Below are positions 51,024-59,715 of a stretch of DNA of 64,000 nucleotides, piece after piece. A model generated the notes under the pieces. It saw only the letters and a list, made by a program, of their open reading frames with translations. It was not told where the DNA came from and did not search any database. This stretch comes from Paenibacillus_E allorhizoplanae (GTDB taxonomy: Bacteria > Bacillota > Bacilli > Paenibacillales > NBRC-103111). The stretch's first letter is position 1. Each line of letters begins with the position of its first letter. The position numbers and the translations under genes were made by a program. The DNA lies in assembly GCF_927798215.1 (NCBI RefSeq), contig NZ_CAKMMW010000009.1:62001-126000 (forward strand). The letters run 5' to 3'.

Positions 51024-51749
51024 TCACCGACCACCAACAGGCGCTGGAATCAGTTCAAGCAAGGAGCGTATGCCATCTCCCGTGTGATAAGGGTACCGAA
51101 TAATACGAACAGCATCTATGCCAACTTGATTAGGGGCCCAAATATCATTCGTCTCATGATCCCCGACATACAGTACATCGCTAGCCTCAACGTCCGCCAT
51201 CTGTAAAGCAAGCCGAAAAATAGCAGGGTCAGGCTTCTCCAGACCAACTTCAGTTGATACCAGTACGGGGTCAAAATAGTGTAATACCCCTTTGTCAGCT
51301 AGAATGGCTTTCAGCGTAGGAGCAAAATTAGAGATAATTCCAATGCGGAAGCCTCGTGTTTTCAGCTCTTCCAGAAATGGCTTCACATCATCAAATAGAT
51401 CATAATACTCCGGCGCTGTGAAAATTTCGTATAACTCATGACAGCAGTTGAAGATCTCTTCCTCCGTCCAATCCTCATGAACGCCTAACTTATGCAGGAC
51501 ATAGTGGTATAGGTTAACCCAGAATTCACGATCTGACTCTGGACTGCACACCACGAAGTTATCTTTTTTCTCAACATAATAAAATAGACGAAATGCTTCT
51601 GTAAAAAGTTCATTAATATGATTTTCATCCCGGTCAACTGCGCGCAACTGCAAGTACTGCTTCAAAATCGTTTGTGCCGCAGGAATCGTTACTAACGTAT
51701 CGCCTGCATCCAAAAAAATCATTTTATAAGCATTTAACTCTCTCCGCAT
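51024..51749 (-). CDS. HAD-superfamily hydrolase
   Basis: A 241-residue hydrolase. Motif I FLDAGDTLVT (D14 nucleophile, D18), motif II ISNFAPT, a lysine in GLEKPDPAIF for motif III and YVGDHETNDI for motif IV, with a helical C1 cap between residues about 25 and 100. This is the phosphoglycolate phosphatase/YjjG-like subgroup; substrate unknown. GGAGAG precedes the ATG. It starts 10 bases after the CvpA/transglutaminase gene ends, so it belongs to that operon. Confidence 0.88.
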   Translation of the reverse strand: MRRELNAYKMIFLDAGDTLVTIPAAQTILKQYLQLRAVDRDENHINELFTEAFRLFYYVEKKDNFVVCSPESDREFWVNLYHYVLHKLGVHEDWTEEEIFNCCHELYEIFTAPEYYDLFDDVKPFLEELKTRGFRIGIISNFAPTLKAILADKGVLHYFDPVLVSTEVGLEKPDPAIFRLALQMADVEASDVLYVGDHETNDIWAPNQVGIDAVRIIRYPYHTGDGIRSLLELIPAPVGGR

Positions 51750-51759
51750 ATTCTCTCCT

Positions 51760-52908
51760 CTAAACGTCCCTCACATGTGTTTGATCGAAATTCGGCGGAT
51801 TGAACCAATTTGCTCCGCTTGCCACCCAAGTGGAATCCAGAGGTACCCACTTATTCGTTTCCTTGAGATACACTTCATTCCAAGCGTGCGGGCCATATCC
51901 TCCCTGACCATCATATCCTAGACCTGTGACAACCTTCACATCAAGTCCAATGGATCTGGCCATTTGTGCGTATAATCTTGAATAATCAATACAAACGCCT
52001 TCTTTGGTATTGAACGTATCTTCAGGTGTTTGCTCCTTCCAAATTCGCTGTTCTTCATATAGCTTCACTTTATTCCAATCATACTGAACTCGGGTTCCTA
52101 CCCAACTGTACAGCAATTTAGCCTTCTCTTCATCCGTTGTCGCATTAGCTGTAATTTCTTTGGCCGCATCCGCAATGTTACCCGGGATTTTCGCGTCAAG
52201 AACTTCATATTTTCGTTGCAAAATATTCGTGAATTCTTGCTCTACAGCACGTGTGAAAACAGGCGCCTTCTCCGCTATAAAATCACCTGTGAACGGTGAG
52301 ATCACTTCTTGAGCTCCTTTTTGATACATATGTGAGGACTCAATATACGGGGTTAGCATCGAGTGAGGGAATAAGGAGACATATATGAATAAAATAGCAA
52401 TTAACATAAGCGCTCTAGCAAATCCAGCTATGGATCCAATAGCCCCGCCTGAAACCGAGCTCAAAATAGAATGGCTCCGTTTGGGCATGGCAAACCGTTC
52501 AGCCAACCAACGCCCTAACACTAAATCAACCACGTGATTCAAGATTTGTTTGATGATCACATAGCCGAGGATAAATAAAACCCCAAAACGAAGTAATGGA
52601 AAATCGCGTAAACTTGTAATCACGGTATAGTAAGCTTGTTTTAGGGCACTTATGTCCGTTGTCGGAATCTGCAAATTCTGATCCTTCAACCACATTTGAA
52701 TCCAAGGTGAAATCAGTTGCACACCTTTCCAAGCCAGAAACATGGCGAGGATGGCGAGCACCGCTTCCACCAACATTGCTACGAAATGCCTGGCTGAGCC
52801 AGAGCCACCACGGAAAAATCCCTGCAGCACAGAAGCTGCAATCGTGAGAACGATCAAGATGGATATAAAATTGATTGAGATGGTTTGAAACCACGCGTTA
52901 TCCGTCAT
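51760..52908 (-). CDS. CvpA-like membrane region fused to a transglutaminase-like protease domain
   Basis: A 382-residue protein. The first 190 residues hold four hydrophobic helices and look like the CvpA (colicin V production) family: ASVLQGFFRGG, ILGYVIIKQILNHVVDLVLGRW in part, SSVSGGAIGSIAGFARALMLI. The C-terminal half is a transglutaminase-like cysteine peptidase fold with catalytic triad C306 (KEGVCIDYSR), H341 (GPHAWNEVYL) and D358 (VPLDSTW). The enzyme domain would face outside if the helix count is even. Ribosome site AAGGAAGGTG. It follows the 142-residue membrane protein gene. Confidence 0.82.
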   Translation of the reverse strand: MTDNAWFQTISINFISILIVLTIAASVLQGFFRGGSGSARHFVAMLVEAVLAILAMFLAWKGVQLISPWIQMWLKDQNLQIPTTDISALKQAYYTVITSLRDFPLLRFGVLFILGYVIIKQILNHVVDLVLGRWLAERFAMPKRSHSILSSVSGGAIGSIAGFARALMLIAILFIYVSLFPHSMLTPYIESSHMYQKGAQEVISPFTGDFIAEKAPVFTRAVEQEFTNILQRKYEVLDAKIPGNIADAAKEITANATTDEEKAKLLYSWVGTRVQYDWNKVKLYEEQRIWKEQTPEDTFNTKEGVCIDYSRLYAQMARSIGLDVKVVTGLGYDGQGGYGPHAWNEVYLKETNKWVPLDSTWVASGANWFNPPNFDQTHVRDV

Positions 52909-52948
52909 GCGTACTCACCTTCCTTTGATAGGCTAGCCCAACCAATGA

Positions 52949-53377
52949 CTAGGCATTTTTCTTTGCTTGCTCGATGAACGCATTCACGGCAGCATTTGCA
53001 TTCATTTTGAATGTTTTTCCGAGAAAAGTGACCTGAACCTCGTCGGATCCTGGTTTCCCTTCTACTTGCAAACTTTTCGTCGTAATTAAAAAGGAACCGT
53101 CCGGGTTAGCCTTGAATTTCGCCTCTTTGGCTTCGGAAGTCAAAGCACTAACCGCCTTATCCTTGATATCATCGCTGACTTGAGAAATAACCGTTGCCCC
53201 AATATCTTTTATTTTATCCTTATAACTCGCTCCATAAACGATAAGCGCCCCAACGATGACAAGGACTACGACCCATTTCACCACGGTTTTAACAATACCA
53301 ATCACAATAAATAAAACAATAATAGCCCCTACTATTAAATACCAACGATCCTGTGCAAACGAAATCCACTGATCCAT
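52949..53377 (-). CDS. Hypothetical membrane protein with extracytoplasmic C-terminal domain
   Basis: A 142-residue protein with two hydrophobic segments close together (about 12-30 and 33-50) and a polar C-terminal domain (about 60-142) of mixed helix and strand (DGSFLITTKSLQVEGKP, EVQVTFLGKTFKM). Not recognised. Start at ATG 6 bases after GAGGGG. It lies 40 bases upstream of the CvpA/transglutaminase gene on the same strand and probably belongs to the same envelope-related operon. Confidence 0.7.
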   Translation of the reverse strand: MDQWISFAQDRWYLIVGAIIVLFIVIGIVKTVVKWVVVLVIVGALIVYGASYKDKIKDIGATVISQVSDDIKDKAVSALTSEAKEAKFKANPDGSFLITTKSLQVEGKPGSDEVQVTFLGKTFKMNANAAVNAFIEQAKKNA

Positions 53378-53432
53378 CTTTAACCCCTCCTCATAATCCA
53401 AAAGTCCCTTCCTATCATACTACATGGACTCC

Positions 53433-53588
53433 TTAATCTTCATCTCTTTTTTTCCTTAACTGTGCTAGCTTTTGCTCAATTTCTTTGGTTTTATCTATGC
53501 TTTTTCCAGTTCTACGATAAGATTGCCTTAAACGAAAAACAAGAAAAATGCCGACAGCAGCCAAAAGTATAATAACGATAGGGTCCAT
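53433..53588 (-). CDS. Small single-pass membrane protein
   Basis: A 51-residue ORF with GGAGG 4-5 bases before the ATG. An N-terminal membrane helix (MDPIVIILLAAVGIFLVF) is followed by a highly charged helical tail rich in K, R and E (KSIDKTKEIEQKLAQLRKKRDED). It is the first of a row of four minus-strand genes (with the 142-residue protein, the CvpA/transglutaminase and the HAD) with short gaps. Family not recognised. Confidence 0.7.
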   Translation of the reverse strand: MDPIVIILLAAVGIFLVFRLRQSYRRTGKSIDKTKEIEQKLAQLRKKRDED

Positions 53589-53699
53589 GTGTCCTCCCTG
53601 TTTCGAATTTGTGTCATTTGTCCCGAACGGTCATATCCTTGGGACGAGCGGCGTAAAACTTAAGAAGAGATGAAACTAAAGGATCGAGGTGGTAAAACC

Positions 53700-54884
53700 G
53701 TGCGAACAGCCATATGGTTGTACCTATTTATGTTTGTTGCATTTTTTGATTTACACGCGCAATACCCGATTTTATCCCCTTTCGCCTTATCGCTAGGAGC
53801 TGCTCCTTCATTTATAGGGCTCATTATGGGCGTATATTCACTCACACATCTTCCTGGCAATCTCATTGCAGGCTATGGTGTAGACAAATACGGCAGTAAA
53901 TTTTTCATTGTCTGTAGTTTAATTGTAGCAGGGATCATATTACTATTTCAATCCAACGTGAAAGATCCGTGGCATCTGCTTTACATTCGTTCCATCAGTG
54001 GATTTGTACTTGCTTTCCTATCACCTGCTTGTTTATCTCTACTAGCTCGCATAGCGCGTGATCGCATTCATCAAAGCAAGCTCATGGCAGGCAACGGCCT
54101 GGTCCACACCCTAGCATCTGTAGTCTCACCAGCGGCAGGTGCTGTATTAGTAGCCAAAATCGGTTTTACAACCTCTTTTTCCGTATTAGGCTGGATCCTT
54201 ATTATTACAGGTATTCTTGCTATTTTCGGTGTAAAAGAGAAAGAAATGCTGTCTCACAAAGCGGACAAGTTGAGCTCTAAGGCCCACATAGATCCGCACG
54301 GACATCATGCATCTCAGGATATCAAAGAAGGTGATGACAGTGATGGTGTCGCAATCCCCTGGCTTTTCTTCCTCATTCCCATGGCACTCTCTTGCTCACA
54401 GGGCATTTTGTTCTTCGAGCTGCCTCTAATGAAATCGGCACGAGAGTCAATTCTTACTTCTGGCGTATTTTTCACATTGGTCAGTTTAGGCGCATTGCTT
54501 AGTATTTCTTTCTGGTTTTTGAATAAAATATCACCTTTTCTACGAACAATCAGCGGAAGCATCGGGCTTGCCGCCGTTTTCTTCGGATTAGCCATCCAGT
54601 GGCCAATTCCATTAACCGTATCCCTTTTCTTAATCGGCATGGCCAAAGGTGTCATTTATCCCGCACTTGCAGCTTTACTTGCCAGTATTACCAGCAGCTC
54701 TAGATATGGCCGTGTGTTTTCTTTGCTATCGATTTCTTATTCGGTTGGTGCCTTTATCGGACCCATGATGGCCGGTCAGCTTCGCGATCATATTTCCTCC
54801 TACTTCATTGCATTCTTCATCCTCATGCTAGCCCTTTCACTGTTGCCGCTTCGCACGTTCAAATCGCCTATGTTAACTTCATAG
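53700..54884 (+). CDS. MFS transporter
   Basis: A 394-residue protein with 12 hydrophobic helices and a histidine-rich cytoplasmic loop in the middle (about 190-225, HIDPHGHHASQD). The signature after helix 2 reads AGYGVDKYGSK, an MFS GxxxDRxGRR variant. I prefer the GTG at 53700, which has GAGGTGG 7 bases upstream, over the ATG at 53670, which has none. Divergent from the small membrane protein gene. The substrate is unknown; drug or metabolite export is likely. Confidence 0.85.
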   Translation: MRTAIWLYLFMFVAFFDLHAQYPILSPFALSLGAAPSFIGLIMGVYSLTHLPGNLIAGYGVDKYGSKFFIVCSLIVAGIILLFQSNVKDPWHLLYIRSISGFVLAFLSPACLSLLARIARDRIHQSKLMAGNGLVHTLASVVSPAAGAVLVAKIGFTTSFSVLGWILIITGILAIFGVKEKEMLSHKADKLSSKAHIDPHGHHASQDIKEGDDSDGVAIPWLFFLIPMALSCSQGILFFELPLMKSARESILTSGVFFTLVSLGALLSISFWFLNKISPFLRTISGSIGLAAVFFGLAIQWPIPLTVSLFLIGMAKGVIYPALAALLASITSSSRYGRVFSLLSISYSVGAFIGPMMAGQLRDHISSYFIAFFILMLALSLLPLRTFKSPMLTS

Positions 54885-55042
54885 TTTCTCTTCACTACAA
54901 AGGCTTGATGTCGTCAGGCCTTTTTCCATATGTCACACGCTGTAAATCCTTGTCATTTCCCAGGAAATATCGCAGCTTCGCATTACTTGGATCGCCGCTC
55001 CAAACGGGGTATACTACTTTAAAAAGGAGTGAAGGTGAATCC

Positions 55043-55396
55043 ATGTCCATTACCATTATCGTTGAGGGGAAAAATGATAAAAGTCGCTTGAAGCGCGTCG
55101 TTGATGATACCGTCATCATCCATTGTACCTTCGGCACTCCCAGTTCCATTACGCTTGACTCGTTGCGAAAAAAGGTAGGGGATCTGCCCGTTTATATTTT
55201 CACCGACAACGACGCATCCGGCAAAAAAATCCGTTATTTGCTGCGCGATACCTTTCCAGATGCCGAACACATCTATACCCGTAAGGGCTATGCAGGTGTC
55301 GAAGGCACACCAGAAGAATATCTCATTCAGCAATTAGAAAAAGCAGGACTGGACGCGTATATTATCTACCCTGCGCCCAACCCTGCTTATGAATAA
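55043..55396 (+). CDS. Single-domain Toprim protein
   Basis: A 117-residue protein consisting of one Toprim domain: the catalytic glutamate in IIVEGKND (E8) and the acidic pair in IFTDNDASGK (D55, D57), which bind Mg2+ in primases, topoisomerases, RNase M5 and OLD nucleases. It is far shorter than RNase M5 and lacks any partner domain. The ATG lies 5-6 bases after GAAGGTG. Similar stand-alone Toprim proteins occur in Bacillales; substrate unknown. Confidence 0.8.
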   Translation: MSITIIVEGKNDKSRLKRVVDDTVIIHCTFGTPSSITLDSLRKKVGDLPVYIFTDNDASGKKIRYLLRDTFPDAEHIYTRKGYAGVEGTPEEYLIQQLEKAGLDAYIIYPAPNPAYE

Positions 55397-55406
55397 TCAC
55401 TTTGCG

Positions 55407-56039
55407 TTATTTCCCTTTTGAAAGGGTTACAACATCCTTCACAATATGCGCCGCATCCAGTTCTGGATTGCTTGCATCATAATAATTTCGGAGTTGCCCC
55501 TTCGGATCTACTAGCAAGATCGCATTTGAATGTGAGAAATTGCCGTCCTTCTCTTTGATGACCATGATACCGAAGTCCTCAGCAAGCTTATGAACCTTCG
55601 CTTCCTCACCTCGGAGGAACGTCCATCCGCCTGGAATCGGCTTCGATTCGAAACGATTTCCGAATGCTTTTAACACCTCAGCCGTATCCCTTACTGGATC
55701 CACAGTTATCGATAAAATTTCCGCTTTGGATCCCAGTAAATCCTTTTTCTTCAATTCATCCTGTACCTGTGAAATCAAGAAACTTGTCGGTAAGCATACA
55801 TCCGGACAAAAAGAATAAAAGAAATAAACGAGTCGTACTTTACCGTTCATGCTTTCCGAGGTAACCGTTTTACCATCTAAATCTTGCAGTGTAAAAGAAG
55901 GCGCCGCCTTCATTGCTGTTAATCTTTCATCCGGCTTACTGCCGTTCGTCACTAACTTATAAGCAAAGGATGCAATCATTGCAATTAAAATCGCACCCAG
56001 CGCTAGCTTAAACCAATTTTTTTCCAAAAACGTCCCCAT
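55407..56039 (-). CDS. SCO1/SenC-type copper chaperone
   Basis: A 210-residue membrane-anchored protein with one N-terminal helix (about 12-28) and an outer thioredoxin fold. The copper ligands are C78 and C82 in FCPDVCLPT and the histidine in NFSHSNAILL. Sco inserts copper into the CuA site of cytochrome c oxidase. It follows ctaB by 17 bases, so heme O synthesis and CuA assembly are co-transcribed here. Confidence 0.93.
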   Translation of the reverse strand: MGTFLEKNWFKLALGAILIAMIASFAYKLVTNGSKPDERLTAMKAAPSFTLQDLDGKTVTSESMNGKVRLVYFFYSFCPDVCLPTSFLISQVQDELKKKDLLGSKAEILSITVDPVRDTAEVLKAFGNRFESKPIPGGWTFLRGEEAKVHKLAEDFGIMVIKEKDGNFSHSNAILLVDPKGQLRNYYDASNPELDAAHIVKDVVTLSKGK

Positions 56040-56056
56040 CGTTTTCGTCCCCCAGA

Positions 56057-57034
56057 CTAAATTTTCGCTGTCGTATCAATAACCATCAAGATCGATAACA
56101 GCGTTAAATATATAAGGGAGAACAAAAACATGCGCTTTGCCCATACGATTTCCGCTTCCCCATTTGCTTTGAACCCTTTGACACTCATGAAAACCCACGT
56201 TAATCCAAGAATGGTCGATACGATTAAGAAGATCGTCCCTACATAACCATATGCCGTTAACATGACTGTAACAGGCACTAATAGAACGACATAACGAACC
56301 ATACTAATTTTCGTTACAAAAGTTCCTCTGACTACCGGCAATAACGGGAAGCCCGCTGCACGATACTCTTCCATACGGCGAATACCAAGCGCCCAGAAAT
56401 GCGGTGGCTGCCATAGGAATAAGAACAAGAAAACCAAGATCGCTCCCAAATCAATATTCCCGCTAACCGCGCAATAACCGATCAGAGGGGGTACTGCTCC
56501 TGAGATTGCGCCTACGAATGTGCTCCATACCGATGTTCTTTTGAACCACGCTGTATAGATCCAAACATAAAAGAACAATCCAAGTAAACCCATTAATGTA
56601 GCTAAAGGTGAATGAGCCCCTAAATAGAGAACCCCTAATCCAATCGTACCAAGAATAATTCCGAACCAAAGAACAAAATTGGCGCTTAACCGTCCACTTG
56701 GCAGTGCTCTATTCTGTGTGCGTTCCATCTTCGCGTCCATCTCACGGTCCAGATAATTATTCAGTACCGTACCTCCAGCCATAACAAGTGCTGTGCCTAG
56801 CATCGTCATAATTAAATGGAGCCAGTCAACATCCCACTTAGCCGCTACCCAGTATCCAGCGAATGCTGTCATTAAATTGGAATAAATAATACCCGGTTTC
56901 ACCAGTCGGTAATATTCCTTCAAGGTCACAGGCCCATTTGCACCTTTCGTCGAGCTAGCATCTATGGCATCAGTTCCAGCTTGCCCTTGGGACGAGCCGG
57001 TTGAAACATTTTCGTAAGTGACTTGATTATCCAT
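56057..57034 (-). CDS. ctaB: Protoheme IX farnesyltransferase (heme O synthase)
   Basis: A 325-residue UbiA-family membrane enzyme that adds a farnesyl group to heme B. The first aspartate motif NNYLDREMDAKMERTQNR (N, D, D, R residues about 91-108) and a second polar loop with the family's weaker DxxxD-like region are visible among nine hydrophobic helices. An N-terminal polar extension of about 35 residues (TGSSQGQAGTDAIDASST) is longer than in many homologues. GAGGAGG precedes the ATG. ctaA is 21 kb to the left. Confidence 0.94.
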   Translation of the reverse strand: MDNQVTYENVSTGSSQGQAGTDAIDASSTKGANGPVTLKEYYRLVKPGIIYSNLMTAFAGYWVAAKWDVDWLHLIMTMLGTALVMAGGTVLNNYLDREMDAKMERTQNRALPSGRLSANFVLWFGIILGTIGLGVLYLGAHSPLATLMGLLGLFFYVWIYTAWFKRTSVWSTFVGAISGAVPPLIGYCAVSGNIDLGAILVFLFLFLWQPPHFWALGIRRMEEYRAAGFPLLPVVRGTFVTKISMVRYVVLLVPVTVMLTAYGYVGTIFLIVSTILGLTWVFMSVKGFKANGEAEIVWAKRMFLFSLIYLTLLSILMVIDTTAKI

Positions 57035-57109
57035 GTGCGTTTACCTCCTCTATATCGAATTTCCGATCCTACATCTTAATGAACATTCTCATCATACCAA
57101 CCCCTACAT

Positions 57110-57389
57110 CATTTGACAATGAAGCACGGGCAGTTGTCATCATATTGTCGATTCTCCCTTCCAGTATGCGTGGAAAATGTACTTACCATTCGATTCCAAT
57201 TTGGATTATGTGAAAAAGTTGTGGAAATTAACGCGTAGGGCACCTGAACACCCCTATCTATGCGCTCATAAAGCTAACTATCGCCACTATCCCCTTCACT
57301 CAGGTTAGCAAGCGTCGATGATCCTGAGCCAATGGGATAATGCCCATAAGCTTTAGCGTTAAACAGATTCCCCCAACCGCAGGCGGTGT
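57110..57389. other. Gene-free region between ctaB and the urease operon with consecutive hairpins
   Basis: The left part should hold the ctaB promoter. Between 57299 and 57352 lie two adjacent stems: CTCAGG...CCTGAG (57299-57328, 18-base loop) and AGCcaATGGG...CCCATaaGCT (57327-57352). No ORF with a ribosome site, and no known riboswitch recognised on either strand. Confidence 0.4.
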
Positions 57390-57433
57390 AAATAGGAAAA
57401 GGAGGCAGGTTTTTACCTGCCTCCTTTCCTATT
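57390..57433. terminator. Strong terminator of the urease operon
   Basis: AAATAGGAAAAGGAGGCAGGT pairs almost fully with ACCTGCCTCC-TTTCCTATTT around a 4-base loop. The ureD stop codon lies inside the 5' arm as read on the minus strand, so termination follows translation directly. Confidence 0.75.
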
Positions 57434-58283
57434 TATTCACTAGCAGCGGCGTTAAATCGAATAAGCTGCGGCGGATTTGGTGCCAAGCCTTCGTCAAGAC
57501 ATCTTGCAGCTCCCAGGCATGCCTTCCCATGACGTTCACAACAAGTCCATATTTGTAAGTTAGACTTGCTCCTACTCGAATCGTTTGGCCTTCCAGCTGA
57601 CTTAATTCGTCCACAATGACTTCAAGGTGGCGTGGACCAAGTCGGTCTGAGAAGATAAACAGATTGCCCATATGCGTCTCGCCTTCCCAGCAACCTGGTG
57701 AAGACAGCTCCATCGTACCTGGTTCAACACGCTGATTCTGATAGAAGATCAGCTCGCCTTCATACCAGACCTTCATCCTGTTCACATACCTTGTATAGTG
57801 AAATATTTCCCCTCGCTGTGTGCGACCGGGACAGAGGACATCGGAGAAAATCAATGTCGATCCTCTCGATAGATGTGCCTCGGTTTCTGCGAATAAGTTA
57901 GCATCCTTATAGAGCATTAAAGGCTCCGGCATATACTCAAGCAACGCATCAGATTCAAGTCGAAGTATCTGATGCTGCGTACTTCCTTGATTTTCAGCCG
58001 CGGGATGCACCTTCGTGAATGACTGGTTCGTTAGAAAAACACGTGCGCCCTCTTCAAGGCGCACGTTAATTTCGTAATGATCACCAGCCATTAGCCCAGG
58101 TGAGCAATCCATCATATAAACGCCCAACTGATCCATAGGAGCGGCACCATCTAAGCACGTTTCATTTTCATAACGAAACGTTTTGGCGATTTTGAGCGGG
58201 GAGGCATGATATTTGTGTATGAGCCGCGTGAAGCCGCTGCGCACCGCAAATTGTGCGGATATCTCCCCAGACAGCTTAGGCAT
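57429..58283 (-). CDS. ureD: Urease accessory protein UreD (UreH)
   Basis: A 284-residue scaffold that docks on apo-urease and recruits UreF and UreG. Recognisable blocks: YMMDCSPGLMAGD, VFLTNQSFTKVHP, PEPLMLYKDA and SRGSTLIFSDVLCPGR. The ATG at 58283 overlaps the ureG stop by 8 bases and has GGAG 7 bases upstream; a longer start inside ureG adds 17 unlikely residues. Placed last in the operon ureABCFGD. Slightly longer than average for the family. Confidence 0.92.
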   Translation of the reverse strand: MPKLSGEISAQFAVRSGFTRLIHKYHASPLKIAKTFRYENETCLDGAAPMDQLGVYMMDCSPGLMAGDHYEINVRLEEGARVFLTNQSFTKVHPAAENQGSTQHQILRLESDALLEYMPEPLMLYKDANLFAETEAHLSRGSTLIFSDVLCPGRTQRGEIFHYTRYVNRMKVWYEGELIFYQNQRVEPGTMELSSPGCWEGETHMGNLFIFSDRLGPRHLEVIVDELSQLEGQTIRVGASLTYKYGLVVNVMGRHAWELQDVLTKAWHQIRRSLFDLTPLLVNK

Positions 58284-58938
58284 GGCTGAACTCCGTCTCC
58301 ACCCAAGACACGATATCATCCAACCCTGTGCCACCCATTAGGTTTGAGAAGATATACGGACGCTCGCCGCGCATTTTCTTCGTATCGGAATCCATAACTT
58401 CTAAGCTGGCGCCGACATAAGGAGCAAGATCGATTTTGTTAATGATCAGCATATCCGAACGCATGATGCCAGGGCCGCCTTTACGAGGGATTTTCTCCCC
58501 TTGGGCCACGTCAATAATATAGATGAAGCGATCCACGAGCTCCGGACTGAATGCAGCTGCCAAATTATCGCCACCACTCTCAATGAAAATAATATCGAGA
58601 TTCTCAAATCTTTTCTCCAGTTCTTCAATCGCTTCGAAATTCATCGACGCATCCTCACGGATCGCTGTATGCGGACATCCACCTGTTTCTACTCCAATGA
58701 TACGCTCTTCTGGCAATGCCTCAGAACTAATCAGAATACGTGCATCTTCCTTCGTATAAATGTCATTCGTAATAACTGCGATACTATAGCGGTCATTCAG
58801 CTTTCTTGCCAAGCGTTCTACTAATGCTGTTTTGCCAGAACCTACAGGACCTCCGATCCCAATTCGCATCGGGCGACTGCGATCTGCTGCTGGCTTCTCC
58901 CATTCGTGATGATGATGATGACCGTTTCCTTGACACAT
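58276..58938 (-). CDS. ureG: Urease accessory GTPase UreG with His-rich N-terminus
   Basis: A 220-residue SIMIBI-class GTPase that drives Ni2+ insertion into urease. Walker A GGPVGSGKT (29-37), the nickel-binding CPH motif in TGGCPHTAIRED, ESGGDN and NKIDL are all present. Residues 7-11 are five histidines (GHHHHHE), an extension absent from many UreG proteins and able to bind nickel; with no ureE in the operon this may replace the metallochaperone's histidine tail. GAGGAGG precedes the ATG. UreD overlaps its 3' end. Confidence 0.96.
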   Translation of the reverse strand: MCQGNGHHHHHEWEKPAADRSRPMRIGIGGPVGSGKTALVERLARKLNDRYSIAVITNDIYTKEDARILISSEALPEERIIGVETGGCPHTAIREDASMNFEAIEELEKRFENLDIIFIESGGDNLAAAFSPELVDRFIYIIDVAQGEKIPRKGGPGIMRSDMLIINKIDLAPYVGASLEVMDSDTKKMRGERPYIFSNLMGGTGLDDIVSWVETEFSHA

Positions 58939-58974
58939 AGTAATTCCTCCTCAGATATATACTTAGATTTCCTT

Positions 58975-59679
58975 CTATGACATAAATAAACGTGAATATA
59001 ACGTTTCATGCTGCATCATAGCTAAATCAGCCGCTGGTGAATTCGTGTAAGCCTCCATTGGATCCAGATGTGAAACTCGCTGCCATTCACTTCCTGTCAA
59101 AGGAACGAGCTTCGCGAGCAGCATCTGACCTTGCGTTTGTCCAATGGACATTAGCCTGAGCGCACTATTGATACAAGTCATGATACACATATATAGATAA
59201 CCTTCAGCAGCCTGATGGAGAGGAACGCCTAAATGATAGCTCACCCATCCATGCACAACGGGATGATTCGAGCTGCATTTCCCAGCACTTACCGCATCAT
59301 CGAGCGGCTGCCAATTCAGCTCCGGATACAGCGAACGTGATAATTGGAGCAATCTACGCCCCATTTTCTGAACGCCGCTCCGCGTCTCGCTCCCTACCCT
59401 CTGCACATGAAGCATGTGGTCGAGATCCCAAAGCTGCCCTAACTCCCCTCGAGGGATGTGCAGATAAGCCGCTTTAATGACCATGGCATCCGAAGAGGCC
59501 CAGCTTCCCGCAAGCATCGACCGAATATAGGCTTCCAGTTCGGAGATTGTCGTCAATCTCCCTTGTTGGACGAGCGTTTCCAAACCAAAGGAGTGAGAAA
59601 ACCCGCCAATCGGAAGCGCCGAATCCAACAGTTGCTGATAGGCTAACCAATGGAACGGTGGATGTTCTAATGCAGTCAT
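58975..59679 (-). CDS. ureF: Urease accessory protein UreF
   Basis: A 234-residue all-helical protein of the UreD-UreF-UreG activation complex, which controls GTP hydrolysis by UreG. LLDSALPIGGFSHSFGLETLVQ (quoted in part) near the N-terminus is the family hallmark, with a conserved GKCSSNHPVVHGWVSYHLG region later. Start at ATG 59679, 6 bases after GAGGTG; the GTG nine bases earlier overlaps that site. 27 bases downstream of ureC and 36 bases before ureG. Confidence 0.92.
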   Translation of the reverse strand: MTALEHPPFHWLAYQQLLDSALPIGGFSHSFGLETLVQQGRLTTISELEAYIRSMLAGSWASSDAMVIKAAYLHIPRGELGQLWDLDHMLHVQRVGSETRSGVQKMGRRLLQLSRSLYPELNWQPLDDAVSAGKCSSNHPVVHGWVSYHLGVPLHQAAEGYLYMCIMTCINSALRLMSIGQTQGQMLLAKLVPLTGSEWQRVSHLDPMEAYTNSPAADLAMMQHETLYSRLFMS

Positions 59680-59715
59680 TGTTGTCACCTCAGTCGGGAC
59701 TTTCTTCCATTCTAT

